From positions 1-41,707 of the forward strand of contig JADGJL010000111.1 of the NCBI GenBank assembly GCA_027600665.1: DNA of 41,707 nt. The letters run 5' to 3'. This DNA is from Irineochytrium annulatum. Lineage: Eukaryota > Chytridiomycota > Chytridiomycetes > Chytridiales > Chytridiaceae. Positions 12,901-22,452 of this stretch are shown one piece after another. Every line of letters starts with the position of its first letter. Positions within the stretch are counted from its first letter, which is position 1. The notes under the pieces were generated by a model, which saw only the letters and a program-made list of their open reading frames with translations, was not told the origin of the DNA and made no database searches. The position numbers were made by a program, and so were the translations under genes.

Positions 12901-15900
12901 AGAGGCAAACCCAAATGATGGCCCTCGTAGGGCGTCCACTTCAGGCTTCTGACTACGGACTCCACCTGGGCTAGGAATTCAGCACTTTTAGGGGCGCGTA
13001 TGGTGCGTGGCGACACTTACCAATGATAGCGGTACCAGTAATGAAGATATGTATACACTCTCATCTCGAGCCTGAGTCGCAAAAGGGACTCCATAATGAC
13101 ACAAATCTCAATTTTGGCGTCAATGATCGGCATGTTAAAGTCAGAGTATTCGAATCTCTCCCGTTGGAACCACTGAGAATCTTTTCCCAGCTGATTTGCC
13201 TCCAAATCCCGAAGCATAAATTCATCCGACACATCATTTCGCCCATCAAGTATCTCCGTAAGAGATTGGAAGAGGCTAATAATGTCGGCCTCGACGGAGT
13301 ATAGCCCATATCCAACGAGGAAACGCAAAAGTTTCAAGACGCTGAGCACCAGCTCGTTTTGTTCTTTTTGGGACGCTACTTGATTTCCGTGCGCAGCAAC
13401 GTCCTCTCGTATCCAGACAGCGACGTCTGCCAACTTTTCCTTCTGCAAAGTGTCGTCATCTAAGCTGGCATCATTAAGGACGTATCGCAGCGTCGGCCGC
13501 TCCTCGACATCTTGCAATGTAAAGATGTAATCAGACAAAGACGGCTGCAACGGATAAACGTCCACAAAAAGCACTGACATGGTTATCGGCAAATAAAAGC
13601 ACGGGCAACGAACCTCGAATAAGGTCGCAAAAGCATCCCCGGATGGCCGGAGGCAGCGTTAAGTCCTGAAGGCCAACGATGCATATATCCAATGTTAAAA
13701 CGCCCCATCCCCCAGCCTCTACGGATGTTATTAGAGAACTTATAACGGCACGGTTTTGTCCGATGGAGAGCGCCTCATACAACTTCAACGTGGCCTCAAA
13801 ATATCTTGCAATCGGTGATATCACGGTCCTCTTGTCGAGGAACTCGAGGTTAGGACGAGCTGCGCCAATGAGACTTGATTTCCGATTATGCGCGTCGGTC
13901 GAAGGCAAGCTGGGCCTCTTTCCTTCTAGCGTGAAAAGTTCCTTTAATGGCATCCAAGAGGAGGACGATTTCGCATCAGGTGGTAAGACGTCAAGTGTTC
14001 GCGCCGTTTTGTTGATCATGAGCTTAAAATAATGTCCATTCTTAGATATCGCGTCCTCTTGCTTGAAAAAGCTGTTCCCAATAAACTGCTGGTTCCTCGG
14101 CATGGCGTTGCTTTCGCAATAACAAAGTGCAATCAGAAATTTGATGTACGACGGGTCACGGTCGCGCACGACAAGATCAACAAAGTGCTGGATTTGATTT
14201 GATGCCACGGATTGAACAATCGCGGTATTCCCGCTTATTAGTTGCATCAACGTGTCCGCGGCCCCGACATCCGCATCCACGTGGCGTAACAACGTGTCGA
14301 ACTCCCGCGCGAGATGAACCTGGTTGGCGGCGTCACTTCCAAGGAGAAACTGCTTGAGGACGCGGTAAATGTAGCGGAATGTACGCGCGAGAACTTCCTC
14401 CTGTTTTCTTTTTAGGTCGAGGAGCAACACGGGCTGCTCATGCAAGGTTCTCCTAGTGTTCCCATCCATGACTTCTAAATGTTTAGACGTGACCGAGACC
14501 AGTGAGGTCAGTTCCACATTTATTGAAGTAGGATCGGCCGTCATCCGACCAACCAAAATGCTGTCGTTATCCTCCGACTTGGTCCCAAGCAGCGTGCGAA
14601 GTGCCCTCCGCACTGTCAGCCGGTCGTCAAGGTCAAATGGGATCTGAAGGAGCAAAATCAACGCCTCTACAACAGAGCTTTCACGGATAAAAAGCTGATT
14701 TACTATACAAATGAGAAAGGAGCAATAACAAATATAATCGAAAAAAAAAAGAAACTAGAAGACCCGCGTCTCCTGTCTCACCTCTTTGAGGCACTCCTTC
14801 CCTTTCGAAGACGTTCAGTGTCGACGATCGCGTAGAAAAATACACCAGCGCCGTCTGCAGACTTGTTGGTTACTGTTCAGACAAATGTCTGCTTACTAGG
14901 ATGTTTTCGAGGTTCCGTTGCTCAATTGACGTCATAGGGAACTTAGAAGGGCTTAGCGGCGTTTCGATTCGCGTCGCCATCAAAAATCGACATAACCACG
15001 GTACAAAGGAATTCACAAAATTAAAAAGGTCGACAGTTTCCGCATCGACGGCAGAAATAAGAAAATAATCGTCAGCATGGCGCTCCAGGGCCGAGACCAG
15101 ATGTATGTCATTTTTTTCATCGGCAAGCTCCATCGATAGTCCAGAGGGCCGCGGCGGCAGCGAGTCTAATCTCCCTCGCAAGTCCGTGCTTTCAATTGCA
15201 TGCAACCACGTCCCGGAAGCAACATGGTAAATCCGCGCATAGGAGCCGACGACTACTTTAGCACCCTCAGCCGAATTCACGGGCCACAGCTCAAATAGGG
15301 TCGGGTCCAAATTCTCGTCCCCCGTCCAGGCCGTCGGGCACAAGTCGACCACGTGCGAGGGCACATCATCCAACTGTGACAAAGGGTCATCCCGGACGCG
15401 CATGTACATGTTCGTTGCCGCGTGACGCAAACGGATCGGCATATTCCATTCAACAGCGTCGCCGGCATACGTATGCGCTCCCGCAAACTCGATTTGCCAC
15501 ATTATCAGCGAGGAGGTGCTGTCCTGAGGGCTGAGAGGGTCGAAATCGTAATGTGAGAGTTGGACTTGTTGATCATCATTGCCGTTTCGATACAAGTGAG
15601 AAGCCAACGTTAAAAGAGAGGGAGCCGTTAGATATCCCGCCCTCTCCTTATGATATAATCTGATATATCGGCCGGCAAAAATTGTCCGACTACTCGTTGC
15701 AGGGGTAACAACTGTCAGCGCCGTAGACACCCCTGACGCGGTTGCAGGGCCAATAGGCGCAGGTCGAAAGAGCTGCACGTTCCACCCGAGTGGGCGGCCA
15801 GAACACGTGGCTTCGTGAACTTCTAATCCTACTGCCTCGTTCAGCGACGGTTCCTTCGTTATACTGATGTATCCATCTGTTCTCAAAGACTGCAGCACAA

Positions 15901-16654
15901 CCGCGTCCCCTACTCGTACGGGCTCGCCCTCAGCACGGATCATAAACTTCGGCAGGACGATGAACTGTGCTTCCCTGCTTATATACTGATGCATCTCGAT
16001 AGGCATTGACGAGGGCTCACTCGCCACTGTCTCCTTCCCATTGACTGACACGTATCGCTTACAACTCAAGTTCATAAGCTGAACGACGGACCCGTATAAC
16101 ACTGCGTTGAAAAAAACAAAGTTTGATCAGAGCCCTCGGAGCGGCAAAAGCGCAGTCCCCACCTATCTTCCCTCGAATTCGCGCAAGGTCCGCGTCATTC
16201 GTTTGCATTTCAACAAGCGCGGCCTTCCTTGCGTCTTCCGCGAGCACTTTGTCCTCTTCGCGTATTTGATGATTTCTATGAACTGCGCTAACACAAAATA
16301 GGTCGGGGTCGACGTCCTTGTCGACAAACGAACGAAACGTCTGAAGCGATGATGTCAAGCCAGGGCCAGTATAGAACGACGTACGCGAGTTTCTGCATAC
16401 GCAAGTGGTGGATCCACGCGGAACACGCATTTCAACAGATCCCCGTTGGACGGAGAACGGTGCTTCCATCGAGGGAAGCCAAATGCGCGCTTTTTGACCT
16501 GGCCATCGGACACTAAGATTGTCCCCTCCGAGACATTCCTTCCCTCCTCAGATCGCAGGATGATCTCGTCGCCGATGCGCAAAAACCGAGGTTTATCTCC
16601 CCAATGCGCGGCCGATGACGGCCTCCCTGGAGACGGATGACGAGGTAGAGCCAT
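6985..16654 (-). CDS. IP3/ryanodine receptor-family calcium release channel (ITPR-like)
   Basis: About 20 exons encode roughly 2,850 residues. N-terminal exons are 16654-16401, 16287-16163, 16101-14897, 14854-14782, 14702-13614 and 13573-13021; a large central exon runs from 12970 to about 10826. Domains in order are the IP3R N-terminal trefoil (LRIGDEIILRSEEG), MIR repeats (about residues 125-460), armadillo/RIH repeats, the central RIH domain, the RIH-associated domain (about 10500-9800) and six membrane helices. The pore helix and filter, LSYGLRSGGGIGD, sit near 7670. The C-terminal zinc finger has CFIC (about 7430) with its paired histidines before NIWHYLFFLV, then the conserved RAMSLSS tail. 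The channel would release Ca2+ from the ER. The pore matches IP3R (GGGVGD) better than RyR (GGGIGD is shared by both), and the size (about 2,700 in IP3R, 5,000 in RyR) says IP3R. Several IP3-contact residues are not conserved (see findings). Start chosen at the first ATG before the trefoil. Confidence 0.95.
7828..7854 (-). other. 27-nt microexon in the channel gene, within pore-lining S5
   Basis: The nine codons VLLGMIIIY are flanked by an upstream intron ending ..TTTACAG and a downstream intron starting GTGAGT. Skipping or misjoining breaks the S5 helix; joining them to the next exon (LYSMLGFVFF) restores the family pattern of the S5 helix of IP3 receptors. The preceding 45-nt intron (about 7855-7899) is a multiple of three and contains no stop. 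Confidence 0.8.
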
Positions 16655-16975
16655 CGGGATAGGGTTGACGCGCGATCACTCAACACGCGCTTGGTGAAGC
16701 TGCCAAGTCAAAGTTACGGTGGCTTGTCAACCTTTGAATGTGTGTCGCTTCTTGTCTGCTGGCTTACTTGATGGGTGCTCTCGCCGCATCTGCCGCCGGC
16801 GCTGCTGCTTCTCTCTATATTTTTTATTTTATTTTATTTTATTTTTTTTTGTTTTTACATCTACCTTTCGCTTCATCATCAATAACAAGTTCACAAAAGC
16901 CATCAGGGCAAATACCCTCGGAAAAGCCACTGTAATGCCGGACTATTTAACATATCATGCAAAATAACCAGGCAT
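16655..16975. other. Intergenic region with T-rich simple sequence
   Basis: The interval lies between the 5' end of the channel gene and the 3' end of the zinc-finger gene, both on the minus strand. It contains the channel promoter and a low-complexity block of repeated TTTTA at about 16818-16850. No coding potential was seen. Confidence 0.7.
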
Positions 16976-17983
16976 TTATTGTTGATGATGTTGGTATGCA
17001 CCGTAATGCTGCTGCTGCTGCTGCTGCTGTTGCGCCCCGTACCCCCAGTGGCCGTACCCATAAGCCCCATACTCAACCCCATGGGAATAAAGCGAGCTTT
17101 CGTAATGTTGCGGCATCCCCTGCCCTCCGTACCCGTAATATCCAGCCATAGTGCCCGACGCCCCGTATGTTCCCGGCGGCACGATCGCCTCCGAGACGCC
17201 CTCGGTATGTGGGGGCGCGCCTGCAGTAGCCCCGGCAGCAATGCCCGCGTTGCTCTCCTGCGCGCCTGCCGGCCCCGCAGACCCACACTTCGCGCACGTG
17301 TCCCGTTTAGCAAAGTTATGAAATGCGCATCCCTCTCGAGAACAGATCCAGTCCCCCGGCTTCATCTGCGCGCCGGCCGACGGGTTCCCATACTGCGCGT
17401 AGCCGCCGCTGTCATCCACCTTCTTCGTCCCGCACCGGTAGCACTCGGATCTCGAAGAATAATTGTGATAACGACAGTTCTCGTTGGGACAGTGCCAATC
17501 ACCAGGACGATCAGTCGGCCTCGACTTAGGCGCCGTCGGCATGTGAGGGACAGACGCCCCCGGTGCTTGCGGCCCGCCGCACTGCATGCACCTCGTCCTC
17601 GACGCGAAGTTATTCAGGCTGCACTGCCGGCACAGCCAATCGCCCGGCAGGATCTTGTTAGACACTCCAGTCTTTGTCACGTTCTGCGGGCTGCTCACGA
17701 GTCCATACTGCTGCTGCTGTCCTGCTGGCTTCCGGGTCCTGCATCGCATGCACTCCTGCCTTGAAGCGAAGTTCTGAAAGCCGCAAGTGCAAATCCAGTC
17801 GCCCGTCTTCATGCCCGGCCCCGGCGCGGATGACGATGACTGCGGCTGCGCCTGGAGGTTCGCGCCGCTCGGGTGTGGTGCCGAGCACTTAAAGCAGGAT
17901 CTCCGACTAGCATAGTTGTGATAGGAGCAGTCGCCGCATAACCAGTCTCCCGGCTTCTCGACAATCCAGTTAGATCGACACAT
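16976..17983 (-). CDS. Protein with five RanBP2-type zinc fingers and Q/G/Y-rich tail
   Basis: A single uninterrupted frame gives 335 residues. Five RanBP2-type fingers follow one another: each begins PGDW or TGDW, then C-x2-C (C-x4-C in fingers 4 and 5, which begin CPNENC and CSREGC), a NYASR/NFASR-like core, and C-x2-C. They lie at about residues 15-37, 60-80, 112-135, 161-188 and 210-236. Fingers of this kind with an N-F/Y-x-x-R core usually bind single-stranded RNA (ZRANB2, FUS/EWS, plant and yeast Znf proteins such as Nrp1). The last 100 residues are low complexity: Ala/Gly, then YGYGGQG-like and a run of eight glutamines. Start is the ATG at 17983; the upstream in-frame GTG is not preferred. 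A nuclear or stress-granule RNA-binding role is inferred. It is divergent from PSMB4. Confidence 0.9.
   Translation of the reverse strand: MCRSNWIVEKPGDWLCGDCSYHNYASRRSCFKCSAPHPSGANLQAQPQSSSSAPGPGMKTGDWICTCGFQNFASRQECMRCRTRKPAGQQQQYGLVSSPQNVTKTGVSNKILPGDWLCRQCSLNNFASRTRCMQCGGPQAPGASVPHMPTAPKSRPTDRPGDWHCPNENCRYHNYSSRSECYRCGTKKVDDSGGYAQYGNPSAGAQMKPGDWICSREGCAFHNFAKRDTCAKCGSAGPAGAQESNAGIAAGATAGAPPHTEGVSEAIVPPGTYGASGTMAGYYGYGGQGMPQHYESSLYSHGVEYGAYGYGHWGYGAQQQQQQQQHYGAYQHHQQ
17008..17033. repeat. (GCT)n microsatellite encoding polyglutamine
   Basis: About eight tandem GCT/CTG triplets on the plus strand, read as CAG (Gln) codons on the coding minus strand near the C terminus of the zinc-finger protein. 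The length is likely to vary between strains. Confidence 0.85.
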
Positions 17984-18194
17984 CAACCTCTTGTTCACAC
18001 CTTCATGTCGGACGATGCAGCCTCGTCTCTCTAAATAAAATAGTAGAGATGAATCGACCTCTGCGCCATGGCATCGGCAACGTAGCGAATTATACCTCCA
18101 TGCTGGGTGACGGGTAAAAGGTCTTCCAACCGCTAAGGCGAAAAAAGCAGCGCCAATTCACACACCGCGCGTCAATTCTAAACTCGAATCAATC
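17984..18194. promoter_or_regulatory. Divergent promoter region, zinc-finger gene and PSMB4
   Basis: These 211 bp separate the two opposite start codons. I looked for the ascomycete proteasome element GGTGGCAAA on both strands and did not see it. A run TCTCTAAATAAAATAG lies at about 18033-18048. Confidence 0.5.
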
Positions 18195-19041
18195 ATGCCG
18201 ACGACGCGTACGCAGGCGCCCATCGTGACGGGCACGTCCGTGATCGCCCTTAAGTACAAGAACGGCATCATGATGGCGGCCGACAACCTGGCCTCCTACG
18301 GATCCCTAGCGCGCTTCCGCGATGTCGAGAGGCTCCTCCGCGTCGGCGACTATACCGTTGTCGGTGCCTCCGGCGACATCTCAGACTTCCAATACATCAA
18401 GCATATCCTGGAGGGGCTCCTGTGAGTGCATGCGTTTGAGCTTTGATGCTGAGATACTGTTTATTTAACACGAATGCGTAAACAAACAGCATTGACGAGA
18501 AGAACGCGGATGACGGACACAAGCTCGGCCCGAAGAACATCCACGAGTACCTCTCGAGGGTGATGTACGGGCGCCGGAACAAGTTCAACCCGTTGTGGAA
18601 CTCGCTGGTTGTCGGTGGCGTGCGTGACGGGAAGAGGTATTTTGTAGCTTCGTTTCTTTGTGTTTTGTTGAAGAGAAAATGCAGCTTCTTGGGGTTCGTG
18701 GATCTTCAGGGGACGACATACTACTCCGACAGCATCGCGACTGGGTTTGGTGGGCACATCGCGCTGCCAATCCTGCGAAAGGCGATAGATGCCGCTGGGG
18801 GATCTGAGAACATCACGGAGGCGGCGGCTGCCAAATTGATGGACGACTGCATGAGAGTTCTGTTCTACCGGGATGCGCGATCAATGAACAAGGTACTTCA
18901 CTGTATTCGCTTTCTACTTGGCTTACTCGTTTGTCAAAGATTCAACGCGCCACAATCGACGCGTCGGGCGTGAGGATCACTGAACCGTACGTTCTTGACA
19001 CGGAATGGGGCTTCGCCGAAGGCATTCGGGGGTACAACTGA
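18195..19041 (+). CDS. PSMB4: 20S proteasome beta-type subunit 4 (yeast Pre4/beta7 position)
   Basis: Four exons give 227 residues: 18195-18421, 18490-18636, 18685-18892 and 18940-19041, all in phase with GT-AG ends. The sequence TQAPIVTGTSVIALKY, then DNLASYGSLARFRDV, SGDISDFQYIKHIL, NKFNPLWNSLVVGG and MRVLFYRDARSMNK match PSMB4 throughout. This is a non-catalytic beta subunit of the 20S core that helps join the two half-proteasomes. Only about five residues (MPTTR) precede the position where the mature human protein begins (TQNPMVTGTS), so the propeptide is nearly absent. An AATAAA signal lies at 19108-19113. It converges on the G-alpha gene, leaving about 107 bp between stops. Confidence 0.97.
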
Positions 19042-19148
19042 TGTGATTGCGTGCTATGAGAAAAAATTGTCATCAATGCGTTGTATACAATACTGTTATT
19101 GATAATGAATAAAATGCAATATAAAAATAGGGACAAAATAAACGACAG

Positions 19149-20567
19149 CTAAATGCCCGAGGCCTCTAAATTTAACCTGCACCAAAAGTTAAAATGATGA
19201 CGAAACGAAACTGCGTCTACCTCAAAATAATCGCGTTCACCGTAATAAGCACAGTCCTAATTTGTTTCGTGTCAGTAGCCCAAGTGAAATGAATGTAGAT
19301 CTTCTTCTCAGAGCTCTTGTTTAAAGCCATAAAGCGTGAGGCAAAGTATTCGGAGGCAGGCTCGAAGGCGTTCGGGCCGTTGTATTGTGGGAAGAACTTC
19401 TTTACCGGCACCTGAAGAAGCTTCTTTCTAAAAAGGTCGATCTTATTTAGGAACACGATCATCGAGGTTGATTTGAACAGAGGATGATTGCAGATGGAGC
19501 CGAACAGGTTAAGCGATTCAATCACTGGCGCTAAGTTAACACTTGTGAGACTACGAGCCTCCTACTTCGATTGGTCGCATTGTCTTCGAAGCACGTCTGG
19601 TCGTAAGCGCTGATTGCCGATATAAAGATGATCGCGGAGCAATCATCAAAATACGGAGCCCACTTCTTCCTCTCCGACCGTTGCCCGCCAACATCAAATA
19701 TCCGGAAGAGAGCATGCTCGACCTTAAACTTCGTCTCCGTGATCGTCGTGGTCATAACTCTGGCCGACAGGATGTCCTGATTTGTGGGCGTGTAGCCCGC
19801 GTTCAAGAACCGGCCCAAATCCGCCATGTAGCTAAAACTCGTCAGCACTTAAGCCTCTCGAGCGAACACCCAACTATTCGCATGAATCCATCAGTTGGTA
19901 CTCGCTAGATCGCGTAACGCAGTACTGCACGCCCTTGTCGCTCCACATGGTCTCGATAGCCTTCAAAATGTCCTCCGGAATAGGTTCGCCCTCCCCATAC
20001 GAGCCCGGGCTCTGTGAAATCAACGCGGCGGCTCTGACAGACGCCTGCACGTCCGCATCGCCCCCATGCATGCACCGGAACTCCGCTGCCGACATTGGCC
20101 CCTCTTCTTCCGCAGTAGAGTCCAGCCCATCCTGAGAAGACGATAACGCGACGTCCTTTGAGCTCCCCTGCTTCTCCGCGACGGCATCCGTGCGCACGGG
20201 AGACCCACGTGGGGCGTGCGCGTAGGGCCACCCGTATGGTATTTCCAGGCTATCCATCGCCGCGACCAAGGCCTTGGCGCAGTTCATGACATTGCTCACG
20301 ATGGCCGGTCTGAAGGCCATACGCTCCGAGTCGGAGAAACCGACGCCGTGGATAAGCTTGAACTGCTTCAGCACGGTCGACTTACCGGACTCGCCGGACC
20401 CTTCAAAGAGAAGTGAGCCAGGAGGTTGTAACTGCAGTACACCAACCGAGCAGAAGTAGCTTGATCGCGAACTCCTTGTTCCTCTCATCTTCCTTGATCG
20501 ACTTGTCGATTGACTTGCTGACCTGCGAGGCCTTGCGGTCTTCCTCTGTGCTCCCGCAATTGCCCAT
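19149..20567 (-). CDS. Heterotrimeric G-protein alpha subunit
   Basis: Five exons give 413 residues: 20567-20447, 20400-19878, 19831-19566, 19524-19221 and 19176-19149. The N terminus MGNCGS carries Gly2 for myristoylation and Cys4 for palmitoylation. The P-loop is GSGESGKST, the switch II motif is FDVGGQRSERKKW, then FLNKIDLF (NKxD) and FTWATDTK (TCAT-like, Cys replaced by Trp). The helical domain has an insertion of about 50-60 residues rich in Ser, Glu and Asp (about 20200-20010), which explains the length over the usual 350-360. The C-terminal tail ends EASGI and lacks the cysteine that pertussis toxin modifies. The second intron (19877-19832) shows an AT rather than GT donor (see findings). 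It relays GPCR signals at the plasma membrane. Confidence 0.95.
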
Positions 20568-20887
20568 AATGAAGGCTTGGCATGCGACACTCGTCAACTT
20601 CCTTTGTGAACGCCATGGTGGTCATTCATGCCCACGACACGCGGTCTCACGTTGCGCGCTTGTTCGCGATGGTATCCGTCGTGCTGGCCTTAGGCACGAA
20701 TTCGGTGCGGCGTTACTCGCGTTAAAACAGTGAAACTAGGGGCAGGGGGCTGCTTATTGCAACAGTGACTTATACAGTATACACATAGCACAATGACGTT
20801 GAACATGCAGAAAAGAGTTTTGCGTCAGCTTCTGAGCGCCCTCGATCCCGCCCGCCTGGTACCATAAAGCGCGTCATTCGATCATTT
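20568..20887. other. Intergenic region between G-alpha start and SMARCD stop
   Basis: Both flanking genes run on the minus strand, so this holds the G-alpha promoter and the SMARCD 3' end. A weak plus-strand frame (20413-20733) overlaps the G-alpha first exon and shows no family signature. Nothing further is seen. Confidence 0.6.
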
Positions 20888-22402
20888 TCAGGTAACCTTC
20901 TGCAAATAGTGGAACAGAGCGTCCGATACGAAGCTCTCCTGGTAGAACGATGATCTCCGCGTCTCCTCGAGGTTAACGCGAATATCTCCTAAAATCACCT
21001 AAAATAAGATCAGCTGAGGCGAAAACAACAAAGGGTACCTCAAGGTCACGCGACTGACTAGCGACCCACTGATTGATGAAGTTAACGGGGTCCTTCGCGA
21101 ACGCAAGCATGAATTCCCGCTTCAGCTTGCAATTGTTGATGTCCTCCACTTGTTTTCCAATCTATGATGCCATTTTAGCAACAACGGTGATCAAAATCTT
21201 TCACCTGCTCATCCAGCAAGGCGATCTCCTTCTGTATCGTTAAGTCTCCTCCCGTCAAGACGTTGCTCATGCTGACTCGCACCGGATCGTCGACATCCAC
21301 CTCAATGTCGTACGCAAGGCTCGAGAGCACGTATTCTTGGCTAACTCTGATGGTGTACTCGATCTTTATTGGTGCGGCGGGGCCCAGGTGGGGCGCGATT
21401 AGTTGAGGGATGTTAGTGAAGGCCACTTTTTGCGACCGGAAGAGCTGCAAAAGAATTTAGTGAATGACCGGCCAATAAACTGATATCCAACCTTAGTAAG
21501 GGCCATGTCGCACACAACCATTTTCTTGTCGTCGGGATCTTGCAGCTTGTGCAACTTACAACAGCCATTTCAGCCGCCAAGTACAAAGAAAGCTTCGAAC
21601 CTTAATGTACTGCCATAACGCCATGATAATATTGTTCTTCGTTTCGGTATGGACATCAAGTATGTCGGCGAGCTCGGACGAGAGGGCAAACTTCTCAGGG
21701 TTGTGGTCCAGGTACATCAAAATGTTCGCCTTTGTGTCCATGTCGCCTTTCCGCTTCACTTCGAAACCGTCAAACTCCGTGGAGTTATCCGTCTTGTGCC
21801 ACTGAAAGCATGATTCAATTCCTTACACCTTAGAGAAAAAAGAAAAGAAACAAACCTCGACGACGTTCCCCTCCGGGTACAGGTTCTCGTCCCGCTCGAA
21901 GTGGATTATGACTGTCCTAAGGAAGTTGGAAAATTTTGGCTGGTTCGAGAGCTTCCGGCTGTTCGGCGGCTTCACAATTGTCAGCATAAGAACTAGTTCA
22001 CAAGCGATCGCAAAGGCCTATTACATCAAGCAATCTTCCTTGTATTTGTAATGTCCAAGACGGTATTTTCGAAAACTCCGAGTCCGTATCCATCGCCATC
22101 GCCTGGGTGTTGCTCATTTGATTTGAACCAAAGTTGGACAAAAATATCCGCAACGTCCTCTTGGCCTGAGCCAGCAAACCATTAACATTTAACTCAAAGT
22201 CCACCAAATGGAGCCTCACCTTGAGCGGCTTCGTCAGAGCCTCCTGTATGTCCTGGCGCTTCCTGACGATGGTCGCGTCCAGCTTCTTCTCAAACTCGCA
22301 TAGGTCCGTATACAGCTTGGCCTCGGGTACGAACGCATCAATCTTGCGTGGCATCGCGCGGTCCAGCGGCCGCCTGACGCCCTTCTTGATCGTCGTTGCC
22401 AT
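20888..22402 (-). CDS. SMARCD: SWI/SNF (BAF) complex subunit SMARCD/BAF60, SWIB domain
   Basis: About seven exons encode about 420 residues; the start is the ATG at 22402 and the stop is at 20888-20890. The N-terminal block [21 protein letters not shown] followed by [11 protein letters not shown] matches BAF60 almost without gaps. After [12 protein letters not shown] come [18 protein letters not shown], then [10 protein letters not shown] and the SWIB/MDM2-like fold ([21 protein letters not shown]). The C-terminal coiled segment has [12 protein letters not shown], then [18 protein letters not shown] and [17 protein letters not shown]. In fungi the counterparts are Snf12 and Rsc6, which link transcription factors to nucleosome remodelling. 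The start lies 50 bp from the CPSF2 start on the other strand. Confidence 0.95.
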
Positions 22403-22452
22403 ACTGGTTGAGAGGAGGGGCTTGTGCAGGAGACCGTCTAATTCCCAGTTCC
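22403..22452. promoter_or_regulatory. 50-bp divergent promoter of SMARCD and CPSF2
   Basis: This is the entire interval between two opposite ATGs. It is G/A-rich on the plus strand (GAGAGGAGGGGC) and has no TATA. Transcription must start either inside the other gene's first exon or within this short stretch. Confidence 0.6.

Noticed and set aside
6985..16654. Ryanodine receptor identity for the channel
   Set aside because: About 2,850 residues without SPRY or RyR repeats, and the C-terminal CFIC...H finger and RAMSL tail follow the IP3R pattern.
16979..17764. 261-codon plus-strand frame opposite the zinc-finger gene
   Set aside because: The minus strand encodes five regularly spaced zinc fingers; the plus frame is Arg/Leu-rich antisense without signature.
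19849..19900. In-frame TAG making the G-alpha gene look like a pseudogene
   Set aside because: The stop falls inside a 46-nt segment with a normal AG acceptor, and both flanks join in frame with full family conservation, so an unusual donor is the simpler reading.
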